NCBI GenBank assembly: GCA_905236935.1
Contig: CAJOQL010000034.1
Span: 1 to 36,139 of the forward strand
DNA from: an uncultured Bacilli bacterium
Lineage (GTDB): Bacteria > Bacillota_I > Bacilli_A > RF39 > UBA660
Direction of reading: 5' to 3'
Length of the DNA stretch: 36,139 bases
Part shown: positions 17,505 to 24,505 of the stretch, piece after piece
How positions within the stretch are numbered: position 1 is the stretch's first letter
Layout of the letters: each line of letters starts with the position of its first letter
Program-made: the position numbers and the translations under genes
The notes under the pieces: generated by a model
Seen by the model: the letters and a program-made list of their open reading frames with translations, nothing else
What the model was told of the DNA's origin: nothing
Database searches by the model: none

Positions 17505-18275
17505 ATGAAAGAATTAAATGATTTATTACAAGAACTAGGTATTTCTAAGGTTAGATTAGCAAAATATTTAGGAGTTTCTAGACAAATGGTTTATAATTAT
17601 TTAGAACTTGATAGTTTAGCTAAATGGCCAAAAGATAAAAAAATCTCATTATTTAAATTATTAGATATTGAGGATGGCGATGTTGATACCATTAAGAATA
17701 TTAAAGTAAATACAGATTATTTATTAGCGGTTGAGGACCGTATTACTAAAGGTTTAAAGGAAACACCTCAAAATGAAGCTTTAAATTTAAAAGGACTTAA
17801 AAAAGAGGAACAACAGTTAGTAACTGATATTACTTTTTTAATTAAAGATAAATTAGTAGATAATGATAATCATGAGGAAAACTATTATTCATTACTATAT
17901 ATGTATCATTTATTGCAATCCATTGATCGCACACCAGAAATTAAATATTTGCTAGCTTATGTAAGTAAATTTATGGGATATACAAACCCAAATAGTTTTA
18001 AATTTAATGAAGAAAAGCAGTTTAGCTTTGAAGGCATTGTTCATTCTGCATTTAGTTTATATTATAGTGGAAGTGCAAGTAAAGCTAAGGTAATTGAATC
18101 TCATAAACGTTTTGTTGCTGAGATTGAGGAAAAAAATGAAGAAAAATTAGCAAGAACTCAAGAATTATTTAGTTTAAGAACACAAGCACTTAAAGAATTA
18201 GGATATACTGAATTAACTGAAGCAAATGCAGCTGAATTCTTAGAAAAACTTGCTGAAATAGAAACAAGAGGGTAG
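17505..18275 (+). CDS. XRE-like helix-turn-helix protein of unknown role
   Basis: This 256-aa protein starts with an XRE/Cro-type HTH (about residues 3-60). Its recognition helix is in KYLGVSRQMVYNYLEL, so it should bind DNA. The rest (about 80-256) is helical with no enzymatic motif I recognise. A region around residues 120-165 is rich in Tyr, Leu and His. A long charged stretch at about 205-256 (EEKNEEKLARTQELFSLRTQ) is probably coiled coil, perhaps for dimerisation. It has its own near-consensus promoter and a good AGAAGG SD. No obvious target operon adjoins it; it could be autoregulatory or global. I do not know the family beyond the HTH. Confidence 0.7.
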   Translation: MKELNDLLQELGISKVRLAKYLGVSRQMVYNYLELDSLAKWPKDKKISLFKLLDIEDGDVDTIKNIKVNTDYLLAVEDRITKGLKETPQNEALNLKGLKKEEQQLVTDITFLIKDKLVDNDNHEENYYSLLYMYHLLQSIDRTPEIKYLLAYVSKFMGYTNPNSFKFNEEKQFSFEGIVHSAFSLYYSGSASKAKVIESHKRFVAEIEEKNEEKLARTQELFSLRTQALKELGYTELTEANAAEFLEKLAEIETRG

Positions 18276-18912
18276 TTGTAGTAGAGAAGGGGAAAGATTT
18301 TGTAATTATCTAAGAGGGGATTAATCTTTATCTACTATTTGAGGATTTTATTAAATATTATAGTTTTTCAAATTTTTAATTTAGATATTATTGTTTGTAA
18401 GATTGAATTATATTGAAAATAATCACACTTAATATTATGTTAACTAATATAAAGCCTTATAATTTATTTGTTACTACGTTTATTGCACTTATTTTTCTCT
18501 TTTTTAATTAACACTTCCCCTACTTTGATTTTATAAGAAAACAGAGTAGTAGTAGAATAATTGTAATATTATTGGATTTATTAATGATTATCAATGATTA
18601 ATCTATATTCAATATTTATTAAATAGTTTATTAATTGAAATAATTATAATGTAATAAATAATTCTATAAATTTAAAATAAATTATTTAGAAACTATGATA
18701 GAATTTTAATATGTCTAATAATTATTAATTTATAATTTAGGTAATTTTAATCTTTTATATTTAATTATTATTATGTACAATATTCTATAATGTTATCAAA
18801 CTTATCATGTTATTTTAGATAATATATAACTTCCTATAATATATATTATGTTAACTATGGTATTTTGAAATAAAAAATAAGCATTATAGTATTCATTGTC
18901 ATTAATATTATA
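18276..18912. other. 637-nt gene-poor, extremely AT-rich gap
   Basis: No gene is supported on either strand. The first 60 nt (18279-18337) can fold: TAGTAGA pairs with TCTACTA, and AAAGATT inside it pairs with AATCTTT, with an asymmetric purine loop. A partly inverted copy of its GGGGAA/GTAGTAG content is at 18514-18555. The remainder (about 18340-18900) is almost pure A/T with short repeats of TAATTATT type and no SD-ATG pair. It lies between convergent genes (HTH gene + and zupT -), so it needs no promoter. Confidence 0.6.
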
Positions 18913-19662
18913 TTATAAAAATAGTTCTGATATTATAGTTAAAATTATTGCTAATACTACTCCAATTGAGATGCTCTTTTTAGAGTATTTTTTTGATTCT
19001 TCAAATATTTCATTAATACTTATTGAAACCATAATTCCTGCGACAAATAATAATATAAAACTAATCATTGTATTATTTATAAACTTATATAAAAATAAAT
19101 ATGCTAATAATGCTCCAAATGGTTCAGATAGTCCACTTAGTAAAGATGCATATATCCCCTCTTTATGAGAGTAGGTAGAGTAGTAGATTGGTACTGCAAT
19201 AGCAATACCTTCTGGAATATTATGTAAACTAATTGCAAGAGCTAGCTTTATTCCTAATTTTATATCCATTGTTGTACTTAGAAATGTTAGTATCCCCTCT
19301 GGCATATTATGAATCATTAAGGCTAACATTGATAAAAGTCCTACTTTATATAAACTACCCTTTTTACCTAGTTTTTTATTTATTTTAGCCTTTAATAATG
19401 TATTAACCCCTACTCCAATTAAAAACATTATAATGAGACTTATGATAGCAAAAATAGTACTATATTCTTTATTTATATAGAAAAAACCTTGAGGTATTAA
19501 TTCTGTTATTGAGATAAGAATCATCATAGTACCAGAAAATGCTAAAGATTTGCCAATAAAGTTATTGATATTTTTCGTTTTAATATAAGTGAAAAGTGAT
19601 CCTAATGTAGTCGATAATCCTGCCATTAAACTAATTATAAATGCTAATATAATTCTATTCAT
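18913..19662 (-). CDS. zupT: ZIP-family metal transporter (ZupT-like)
   Basis: This 249-aa membrane protein imports divalent metals (Zn2+, and often Fe2+ or Mn2+). It has about eight hydrophobic helices and the ZIP signature residues: HNMPEG at 118-123 in helix 4 and HNIPEG at 147-152 in helix 5, which form the binuclear metal site, plus ITELIPQG near residue 52, typical of the ZupT group. The cytoplasmic loop is short and lacks a His-rich stretch. The start ATG at 19662 has no SD; instead a TATAAT lies only 5 nt upstream, suggesting a leaderless mRNA. It is transcribed away from the dCMP deaminase gene, with about 54 nt between them. Confidence 0.93.
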   Translation of the reverse strand: MNRIILAFIISLMAGLSTTLGSLFTYIKTKNINNFIGKSLAFSGTMMILISITELIPQGFFYINKEYSTIFAIISLIIMFLIGVGVNTLLKAKINKKLGKKGSLYKVGLLSMLALMIHNMPEGILTFLSTTMDIKLGIKLALAISLHNIPEGIAIAVPIYYSTYSHKEGIYASLLSGLSEPFGALLAYLFLYKFINNTMISFILLFVAGIMVSISINEIFEESKKYSKKSISIGVVLAIILTIISELFL

Positions 19663-19667
19663 ATTAA

Positions 19668-19673
19668 ATTATA
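19668..19673 (-). promoter_or_regulatory. -10 box placing the zupT start codon at about +1
   Basis: TATAAT on the minus strand (19673 to 19668) is followed by five bases and then ATG 19662, so the A of the start codon lies at the expected transcription start. No SD and no clear -35 are visible. Confidence 0.5.
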
Positions 19674-19716
19674 TGTCTTTTTTAGCACAATATTATATTA
19701 GTTAATTATTATTTTA

Positions 19717-20283
19717 TTAAATATGTCTACTAGTTAAAGATTCTTCTTTTTCTTTTTCTTTAGTTTGTATTAAAGTTAATTGATTATTAATACTATCTAA
19801 AGCATTTCTAATCTTTTCTAAATTAGTAAATTTTTCTACTTCAATTTTTGCTAATTTAAATAAATGATATGATACTATATTAGAAGATTTTTCATATTCT
19901 TTTAAGTATACTATTTTTTTAATTCCTAAATTAACAATTCTTTTAGCACATTCCATGCATGGAAATAAAGTTACATATAAAGTACTGCCATTAGGATCAA
20001 ATCCAATTGGTAAATTATCTAGTGCATCTGCTTCAGCATGAACAACAAATGAATTTTTTATTTGCAATAAATCCCCTGTCTTTTCACCAGTAGAATCCCA
20101 AGGCATAATATCATCATTCATTCCTTTTGGAGTTCCATTATAACCAATAGATTGAATATAATTATTCTTTACTATAACTGCCCCTACTCTAGTTCTTGGA
20201 TCTTTGCTCCTTTCACTTGCAATTAGTGCTGTAGTCATAAAAAATGTGTCAAAATCAATATAATCTAATCTTTTTCCAGGCAT
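19717..20283 (-). CDS. dCMP/cytidine deaminase family protein (ComEB-like)
   Basis: Deoxycytidylate deaminase converts dCMP to dUMP, the precursor for dTMP synthesis. The 188-aa protein has the zinc-binding and catalytic motifs HAEADAL (His82, Glu84) and PCMEC (Cys109, Cys112) and the N-terminal block SKDPRTRVGAVIV and GYNGTPKG characteristic of dCMP deaminases (ComEB, DCTD). The C-terminal tail from about residue 165 is a Lys/Glu-rich extension (TKEKEKEESLTSRHI) beyond the core. SD AAAGGA lies 10 nt before ATG 20283, and a minus-strand TATAAT sits about 30 nt upstream. Thymidylate genes are not adjacent. Confidence 0.9.
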   Translation of the reverse strand: MPGKRLDYIDFDTFFMTTALIASERSKDPRTRVGAVIVKNNYIQSIGYNGTPKGMNDDIMPWDSTGEKTGDLLQIKNSFVVHAEADALDNLPIGFDPNGSTLYVTLFPCMECAKRIVNLGIKKIVYLKEYEKSSNIVSYHLFKLAKIEVEKFTNLEKIRNALDSINNQLTLIQTKEKEKEESLTSRHI

Positions 20284-20384
20284 AAAATACCATTCCTTTC
20301 ATAGTAAATAGTATTATAATAAAATTAGATTTAAATGACAATTGTTTATACCATATATTTCCAAAATATTTATGATTAATTATT

Positions 20385-20410
20385 AAAAAACTACCCACAA
20401 TAATAGTGGG
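20385..20410 (-). terminator. Terminator of xerD transcript
   Basis: On the minus strand CCCAC pairs with GTGGG around a 7-nt loop, followed by TAG and six T residues. It is 140 nt downstream of the xerD stop. On the plus strand the same hairpin overlaps the SD of the small Asn-rich ORF. Confidence 0.65.
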
Positions 20411-20419
20411 AGGTAAATT

Positions 20420-20539
20420 ATGGAAAAGAAAAATGAAAAAAACAACGACAGAAATAATAATCGCAATGAAAGACAAAATCAAAACAACAATAGAAATAAT
20501 AACAGAGAAAATTCTAAAAGACAAGATAGAAGTAAATAG
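20420..20539 (+). CDS. Small Asn/Arg/Lys-rich hydrophilic protein (39 aa)
   Basis: A short ORF begins MEKKNEKNNDRNNN and ends RQDRSK: 39 residues, almost only Asn, Lys, Arg, Glu, Gln, Asp and Ser, with no hydrophobic residue after Met1. It is probably disordered and basic. The SD GGGAGG (20408-20413) is strong and lies 6 nt before ATG. It overlaps a hairpin (20394-20410) that would partly hide the SD. The gene is antisense to the 3' end of the xerD transcript. I do not recognise a family; small basic spore or nucleic-acid-binding proteins can look like this, but that is speculation. The main doubt is that Asn-rich low complexity arises easily in AT-rich DNA. Confidence 0.6.
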   Translation: MEKKNEKNNDRNNNRNERQNQNNNRNNNRENSKRQDRSK

Positions 20540-20548
20540 TTGTTTAAG

Positions 20549-21412
20549 TTATCTAGGATAGTATTCTTCATAATCAGATTTTAATTTATCATTAGATAAA
20601 TGGGTGTAAATTTGAGTAGTTGAAAGATTTTCATGTCCTAGAAGTTCTTGAATAATTCTAAGATCTGCACCATTTTTAAGTAGATGGGTAGCAAATGTAT
20701 GACGTAAGGTATGAGGAGAAACATTCTTCTTAATACCTTTTTTTATGCATTCATTTTTAATAGTTTTAAATATAAATTGTCTTGATAAAACACCACCTCT
20801 ATTATTTAAAAATACATATGAACTATTTTTCTTATTTAATTTATCGCGATAGTTATAAATATATTCTTTTAAGGCATCTATTGCATAATCTCCTAAAGGG
20901 ATAATTCTTTCTTTACTACCTTTTCCCATAATTCTAATTAGACAATCATCTAAATCAATATTAGATAATTCCATACTTGTAAGTTCACTAATACGTATTC
21001 CAGATGAATATAATAGTTCTAAAATTGCTTTATTCCTAGCATTAAATTCATTATTAACTTCAATATTTAATAAGTTAGATACTTCTTCTAAACTTAAATA
21101 AGTAGGAATATTTTTTTCCATTTTAGGTCTTTCTATTTCATTAGTTGGATTGTATGAAATAATCTCTATTACTTGTAAATAATTATAAAAATTATTAATT
21201 GAACTAATATTATGTGAAATTGTTTTGGTTGTTAAATTGTTAATATGTTTTAAATAGTTTTTAATATCAGTAGGGCTTACATTTAGTAAATCTTTTTTTA
21301 GAAATTGATTAAAGTGATTTATATCGTTAATATATGCTTTAACAGTGTTAGGACTATAATTTCTTTCTAATGTTAAATATCTTTCATAATCATCTATTAA
21401 TTTATCGTTCAT
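20549..21412 (-). CDS. xerD: Tyrosine recombinase XerD/XerC
   Basis: This site-specific recombinase resolves chromosome dimers at dif during division. The 287-aa protein has the N-terminal core-binding (SAM-like) domain and the catalytic domain with Arg140 (SGIRISEL), Lys164 (MGKGSKER), His234 and Arg237 (SPHTLRHTFATHLL), His260 (LLGHENL) and nucleophile Tyr269 (STTQIYTH). The STTQIYTH ending and the ordinary length favour a chromosomal XerD/XerC over an integrase; no phage or att features are nearby. SD GGTGG precedes the ATG. The promoter is divergent from rarA, with TTGCTT (21456-21451) 17 nt from TATAAT (21433-21428). Confidence 0.92.
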   Translation of the reverse strand: MNDKLIDDYERYLTLERNYSPNTVKAYINDINHFNQFLKKDLLNVSPTDIKNYLKHINNLTTKTISHNISSINNFYNYLQVIEIISYNPTNEIERPKMEKNIPTYLSLEEVSNLLNIEVNNEFNARNKAILELLYSSGIRISELTSMELSNIDLDDCLIRIMGKGSKERIIPLGDYAIDALKEYIYNYRDKLNKKNSSYVFLNNRGGVLSRQFIFKTIKNECIKKGIKKNVSPHTLRHTFATHLLKNGADLRIIQELLGHENLSTTQIYTHLSNDKLKSDYEEYYPR

Positions 21413-21427
21413 TTTACCACCATTTTA

Positions 21428-21456
21428 ATTATACATTTAACTTTAAAATTAAGCAA
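21428..21456 (-). promoter_or_regulatory. Promoter of xerD
   Basis: TTGCTT and TATAAT are separated by 17 nt on the minus strand. The start would be near 21421, giving a leader of about 9 nt that just contains the GGTGG SD. It overlaps the divergent rarA promoter. Confidence 0.55.
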
Positions 21457-21470
21457 ATTTAATATATAAT
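21442..21470 (+). promoter_or_regulatory. Promoter of rarA
   Basis: TTTAAA (21442-21447) and TATAAT (21465-21470) are 17 nt apart. Transcription would start near 21477, close to the AAGGGTGAT SD before ATG 21491. Confidence 0.5.
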
Positions 21471-21490
21471 AACATAAGGGTGATGCATAT

Positions 21491-22690
21491 ATGGAACTAC
21501 TTGCAAATAGAATAAGACCTACTAAATTAGATGAAATTTATGGTCAAGAGCATTTAATTGGAGAGAATAAGGTTCTTACTAATTTAGTTAAAAATAAAGT
21601 TTTATTTTCATGCATTTTTTATGGACCTCCAGGAACTGGAAAAACTTCAATAGCTAATGCTTTAATTAATGAGATTGGTTTAAAATCCAGGTTTTTAAAT
21701 GCAGTTGTAAATAAGAAAGATGATTTTGATGTTGTAATTGAGGAAGCAAAGTTATATAATGGTATGATTTTAGTTATTGATGAAATACATCGAATGAATA
21801 AAGATAAACAAGATTTACTTCTTCCTTATTTAGAAAATGGCCTTATTACTATGATTGGTTTAACTACGTCAAATCCTTATCATTCAATTAATCCAGCAAT
21901 TCGTAGTAGATGCCAAATATTTGAGGTTAAAATGCCTAAACCAAAAGATATATTAAAGTGTTTAGAAAAAGGAACTGAATTATTAGATAATGTAATAGTT
22001 GATGATGGGATATTAGATAAAATTTGTAAATTATCTAATGGGGATGTAAGAAGTGCTTTAAATATGTTAGAGATGGCTTATTATAGTAGTAATGATTATC
22101 ATATTACACTTGATACTATAAAGAATATTAATTCAAAACCAGTAATATATATAGATAAAAATGATTCTAATTATTATGATTCAATTAGTGCTTTGCAAAA
22201 GTCTATTCGTGGATCTGATGCAGATGCTGCTATCTATTATTTGGGGGTTCTTTTAGAGGGTGGTGAATTAGATATAATTGAGCGAAGGCTTTCAGTTATT
22301 GCTTATGAAGATATTGGTCTTGCAAATCCTAGTATTGGTCCTAAACTTAATGCTGCTATTAATGCAGCAGAAAGAGTTGGATATCCAGAGTGCGTCATAC
22401 CACTATCTGCAATAGTGATTGAAATGGCCTTATCTCCTAAAAGCAATAGTGCCTATCTTGCTATTGATGCTGCTCTTAGTACCATTAGAAATGGTAGTAC
22501 AGGAAAGGTTCCTAATCATATTAAAACAAATAGTAAAGATTATAAATATCCTCATAGTTATAAAAATTCATGGGTGAAGCAGCAATACTTACCAGATAGT
22601 ATTAAAGATAAAAAGTTTTATCATCCTAAAAATAATACTTATGAAAATAATTTGAATAGAATAAATATGGAAATGAAAAAAAGTGCTTAG
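21491..22690 (+). CDS. rarA: Replication-associated recombination protein RarA (MgsA)
   Basis: RarA is a AAA+ ATPase related to clamp loaders that acts at stalled replication forks. The 399-aa protein has Walker A GPPGTGKT (residues 45-52), Walker B VIDEIH with Asp97/Glu98, sensor-1 region GLTTSNP, and the arginine finger in INPAIRSRCQIF. The C-terminal half contains the tetramerisation domain signature GSDADAAIYYLGVLLEGGELDIIERRL and the YEDIGLANP segment diagnostic of RarA/MgsA/WRNIP1. In Bacillus, rarA (yrvN) is also next to tcdA (yrvM). It converges on tcdA, and a hairpin formed around its stop codon serves as terminator. Confidence 0.95.
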   Translation: MELLANRIRPTKLDEIYGQEHLIGENKVLTNLVKNKVLFSCIFYGPPGTGKTSIANALINEIGLKSRFLNAVVNKKDDFDVVIEEAKLYNGMILVIDEIHRMNKDKQDLLLPYLENGLITMIGLTTSNPYHSINPAIRSRCQIFEVKMPKPKDILKCLEKGTELLDNVIVDDGILDKICKLSNGDVRSALNMLEMAYYSSNDYHITLDTIKNINSKPVIYIDKNDSNYYDSISALQKSIRGSDADAAIYYLGVLLEGGELDIIERRLSVIAYEDIGLANPSIGPKLNAAINAAERVGYPECVIPLSAIVIEMALSPKSNSAYLAIDAALSTIRNGSTGKVPNHIKTNSKDYKYPHSYKNSWVKQQYLPDSIKDKKFYHPKNNTYENNLNRINMEMKKSA

Positions 22691-22714
22691 ATTTCTAAAA
22701 AGCACTTATTTTTT
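22681..22714 (+). terminator. Terminator between rarA and tcdA
   Basis: AAGTGC plus TTAGA (22681-22691) pair with TCTAA and GCACTT (22694-22707, AAA bulge), followed by ATTTTTT. The hairpin covers the rarA stop and touches the tcdA stop, so it may work for both strands. Confidence 0.8.
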
Positions 22715-23371
22715 GGTAATATCATTTACTACGTAGCTTGCACAAAGTAATCCTGCAATTCCAGGAACATAACTATTGGTTCCTAGAGCTTCTTTTTGAG
22801 CAGGTGGTTCGGTGCTACTTACTACTTTAAATTTTCGATGTAAATGAGCCATTTTAACTCTTTTTCTTAAAATTCTTGCAATTGGATCATTACTAGTTTT
22901 ATCAAGAGTAGTTATTTGAAATAAAGATGGATTAAATTTATTAGCTGTTCCCATACTAGATATTAACTTATACTTATTAGCATTTTTAATAAGTAATAAT
23001 TTAACATTTAAATCATCACATGCATCTATGACATAATCATATTTTTTATCAAAAATCTCATTGAAATTATCTTCTGTAATGAATATTTTTTTGGCATCGA
23101 TATTTAATTCAGAATTAATCTCTAGTCCTCTATTTTTAGCAACTTCTACTTTAGGAAGACCAATATTCTTATTTGATGTTATTATTTGCCTATTTAAATT
23201 AGATTCTTCTACTATATCACCATCTACTACTGTTATATTTTTTATTCCTGAACGAATAAGAGCCTCAAATGCATATCCACCTACTCCGCCTATTCCAACT
23301 ACTAATACATTAACTTCTTGTAATCTAGTAAATTTATCTTTACCAATTAGTTTAATTAATCTATCAAACAT
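22706..23371 (-). CDS. tcdA: tRNA threonylcarbamoyladenosine dehydratase TcdA
   Basis: TcdA uses ATP to cyclise the t6A37 modification of ANN-decoding tRNAs to ct6A. The 221-aa protein has the E1-like nucleotide fold: GIGGVGGYAFEAL (residues 26-38), VDGDIVEESNLNRQ, the KVEVAKNR block, VIDACDDLNVK and the STEPPAQKEALGTNSYVPG segment typical of TcdA/YgdL. The C-terminal region after residue 195 matches the end of the family (AGLLCASYVVNDI). SD AAAAAGGA lies about 11 nt before the ATG. The 6S RNA gene ends only 30 nt upstream on the same strand, so tcdA may be expressed by readthrough from the 6S promoter. Confidence 0.9.
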   Translation of the reverse strand: MFDRLIKLIGKDKFTRLQEVNVLVVGIGGVGGYAFEALIRSGIKNITVVDGDIVEESNLNRQIITSNKNIGLPKVEVAKNRGLEINSELNIDAKKIFITEDNFNEIFDKKYDYVIDACDDLNVKLLLIKNANKYKLISSMGTANKFNPSLFQITTLDKTSNDPIARILRKRVKMAHLHRKFKVVSSTEPPAQKEALGTNSYVPGIAGLLCASYVVNDITKK

Positions 23372-23400
23372 AAAAACACGGTCCTTTTTAAATAAAATAA

Positions 23401-23565
23401 AAACCTAGAAAACAGTCGCAGTGATAAAAACCCGCTCTACAACAGGTGGGCATCACATAAATGGTTTTAGGATCCTTAAGCTGTGCCTAAGTATTCAACA
23501 CCACCATCTAATTAGATTCCCAATAATCACCATTAGTCGGTTTTATAATTGACCACTTTCTAGGT
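23401..23565 (-). ncRNA. ssrS: 6S RNA (RNA polymerase regulator)
   Basis: 6S RNA mimics an open promoter and sequesters sigma-A RNA polymerase. The minus strand of this segment is far more GC-rich than its surroundings, has no ORF, and its ends pair: ACCTAGAAA at the 5' end (23565 down) with TTTTCTAGGT at the 3' end (about 23410-23401). GGTGAT pairs with ATCACT and GGTGG with CCACC further in, leaving unpaired central strands and an inner CTTA/TAAG hairpin. This is the long rod with central bubble expected of 6S. Length is about 165 nt. A promoter with TATAAT lies exactly 6 nt before the 5' end. A T-rich tail follows the terminal stem. In Bacillus, 6S-1 RNA (bsrA) lies between aspS and yrvM (tcdA), the same context. 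Not confirmed by a covariance model. Confidence 0.8.
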
Positions 23566-23571
23566 AATTTA

Positions 23572-23600
23572 ATTATATCATTTATTATTATATTTTCAAA
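23572..23600 (-). promoter_or_regulatory. Promoter of the 6S RNA
   Basis: On the minus strand a TATAAT (23577-23572) is preceded by TTGAAA (23599-23594, 16-nt spacer; TTTGAA gives 17). The 5' end of the folded RNA, 23565, lies 7 nt after the -10 box. Confidence 0.7.
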
Positions 23601-23673
23601 TAGTTTTTTATCGCTTTACTAAAAATTTAGGTTTACCCTTATTTCATAATTATTCATAACTCTATAAAGTTCT

Positions 23674-23808
23674 TTATTTTAAGATAATTTGACATGTATT
23701 TAATTTGCCATTTTCATTACTTATTATAACTTTATCATCATATATTAATGCTTTTTTATTTATAATTTGTTTCTTTATTGTATTATATTTTACTAATATT
23801 TTTATATC
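23674..23808 (-). pseudogene. Decayed partial duplicate of the adjacent coiled-coil membrane protein gene
   Basis: A 44-codon open frame without a start codon lies right after the stop of the minus-strand gene at 23811-24437. Its middle reads KALIYDDKVIISNENGKL. The N-terminus of the neighbouring protein reads EALIYDNNVTYSNEQGNI, so about 10 of 18 positions are identical, with no gap. It therefore looks like a remnant of a tandem paralogue in which only the N-terminal segment survives. No SD or ATG is present, and the frame is closed just upstream by a TAA. The alternative, chance similarity, seems unlikely for this run. Confidence 0.6.
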
Positions 23809-23810
23809 AT

Positions 23811-24437
23811 TTAGTGTTTAGCGTAAACTTTGGCTTTTGCATTTTTTCTATTTGGATACATCTCTATATTTAATTCTTTATTAAGGGTACGCTGATATTT
23901 TTCTTTAGCAATAGCAAAATCTATTAATCTTTTTTCTTTATTTTTTTCAAATTCTAGAGTTTTTTGTTTGGCCTTATATTCAATTAATTCCTTTTCTTTT
24001 TGACCTAATTTTTTATTTAATAATCTATTTAAAGTATAAGAATTTTTAATTTTTTTATAATATTTGATATTTTTTCCTAGAATAATGCTACTTCCAATTA
24101 ATTCAACATCTAACCATCCTAGATAATAATATATATCTGATGTTTGAAGTAAAAATCCAGTAGTTTTAGAAAATGGAACAACTAAAAATAGTTCTAGTAA
24201 AATCATTGAAGAGGACCAAAAAGTTAATATTAACCAATACAGTAAAAGATCTTTTTTAGACATTTTAAGGAGATGTAAATCTTTCTTGTTATCATTTATT
24301 TTATCTTTAATTATCTCTATATCATTTTCGGTTTCCATTATTTCTTCAATGTATGCAGTATTTTCTCTTTCTTTTATATTACCTTGTTCGTTACTATAAG
24401 TTACATTGTTATCATATATTAAAGCTTCTTTGTACAT
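23811..24437 (-). CDS. Unknown two-helix membrane protein with coiled coil (208 aa)
   Basis: I do not recognise this protein. It has a charged N-terminal half (residues 1-60, with a Glu/Lys/Asp-rich helix at about 26-58). Two hydrophobic segments follow at about 63-87 and 96-120, and then a long basic coiled coil (about 124-190, many KK, EK and LEFEKNKEK repeats). The ends should both be cytoplasmic. The tail is strongly basic (NRKNAKAKVYAKH). A good SD (AAGAAGGA) precedes the ATG. It is separated from the herA operon by a terminator. Its plan (soluble N-terminus, helical hairpin, charged C-terminus) recalls the paralogous pair at 31545-33030, but I see no clear sequence match. Confidence 0.75.
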   Translation of the reverse strand: MYKEALIYDNNVTYSNEQGNIKERENTAYIEEIMETENDIEIIKDKINDNKKDLHLLKMSKKDLLLYWLILTFWSSSMILLELFLVVPFSKTTGFLLQTSDIYYYLGWLDVELIGSSIILGKNIKYYKKIKNSYTLNRLLNKKLGQKEKELIEYKAKQKTLEFEKNKEKRLIDFAIAKEKYQRTLNKELNIEMYPNRKNAKAKVYAKH

Positions 24438-24476
24438 ATTCTTCCTTCTTTCAATGCTGTTTATTATAATTATTAC

Positions 24477-24505
24477 AAAAGAAAAAGTAAAGCATATACT
24501 TTACT
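24477..24505 (-). terminator. Terminator of the herA operon
   Basis: On the minus strand AGTAAAG and CTTTACT form a 7-bp stem around a 6-nt loop, followed by TTTTCTTTT. It overlaps the stop codon of the HerA-like gene. Confidence 0.8.

Noticed and set aside
18340..18912. AT-rich gap as a replication origin or CRISPR
   Set aside because: No DnaA-box clusters and no regularly spaced repeats; the sequence is simply low-complexity A/T.
20255..20524. Minus-strand 89-codon frame with a hydrophobic Ile/Val/Ser run
   Set aside because: It mirrors the Asn-rich plus-strand ORF and crosses the xerD terminator and dCMP deaminase start; the hydrophobicity follows from complementing AAT and AAC codons.
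20549..21412. Tyrosine recombinase as sign of an integrated mobile element
   Set aside because: STTQIYTH ending, ordinary length, housekeeping neighbours and no att repeats or cargo genes indicate chromosomal XerD/XerC.
23401..23565. SRP RNA, tmRNA or a riboswitch as alternatives for the structured RNA
   Set aside because: No SRP helix-8 motif, no tRNA-like ends or tag ORF, and the closed ends, central bubble, promoter position and tcdA neighbourhood fit 6S RNA better.
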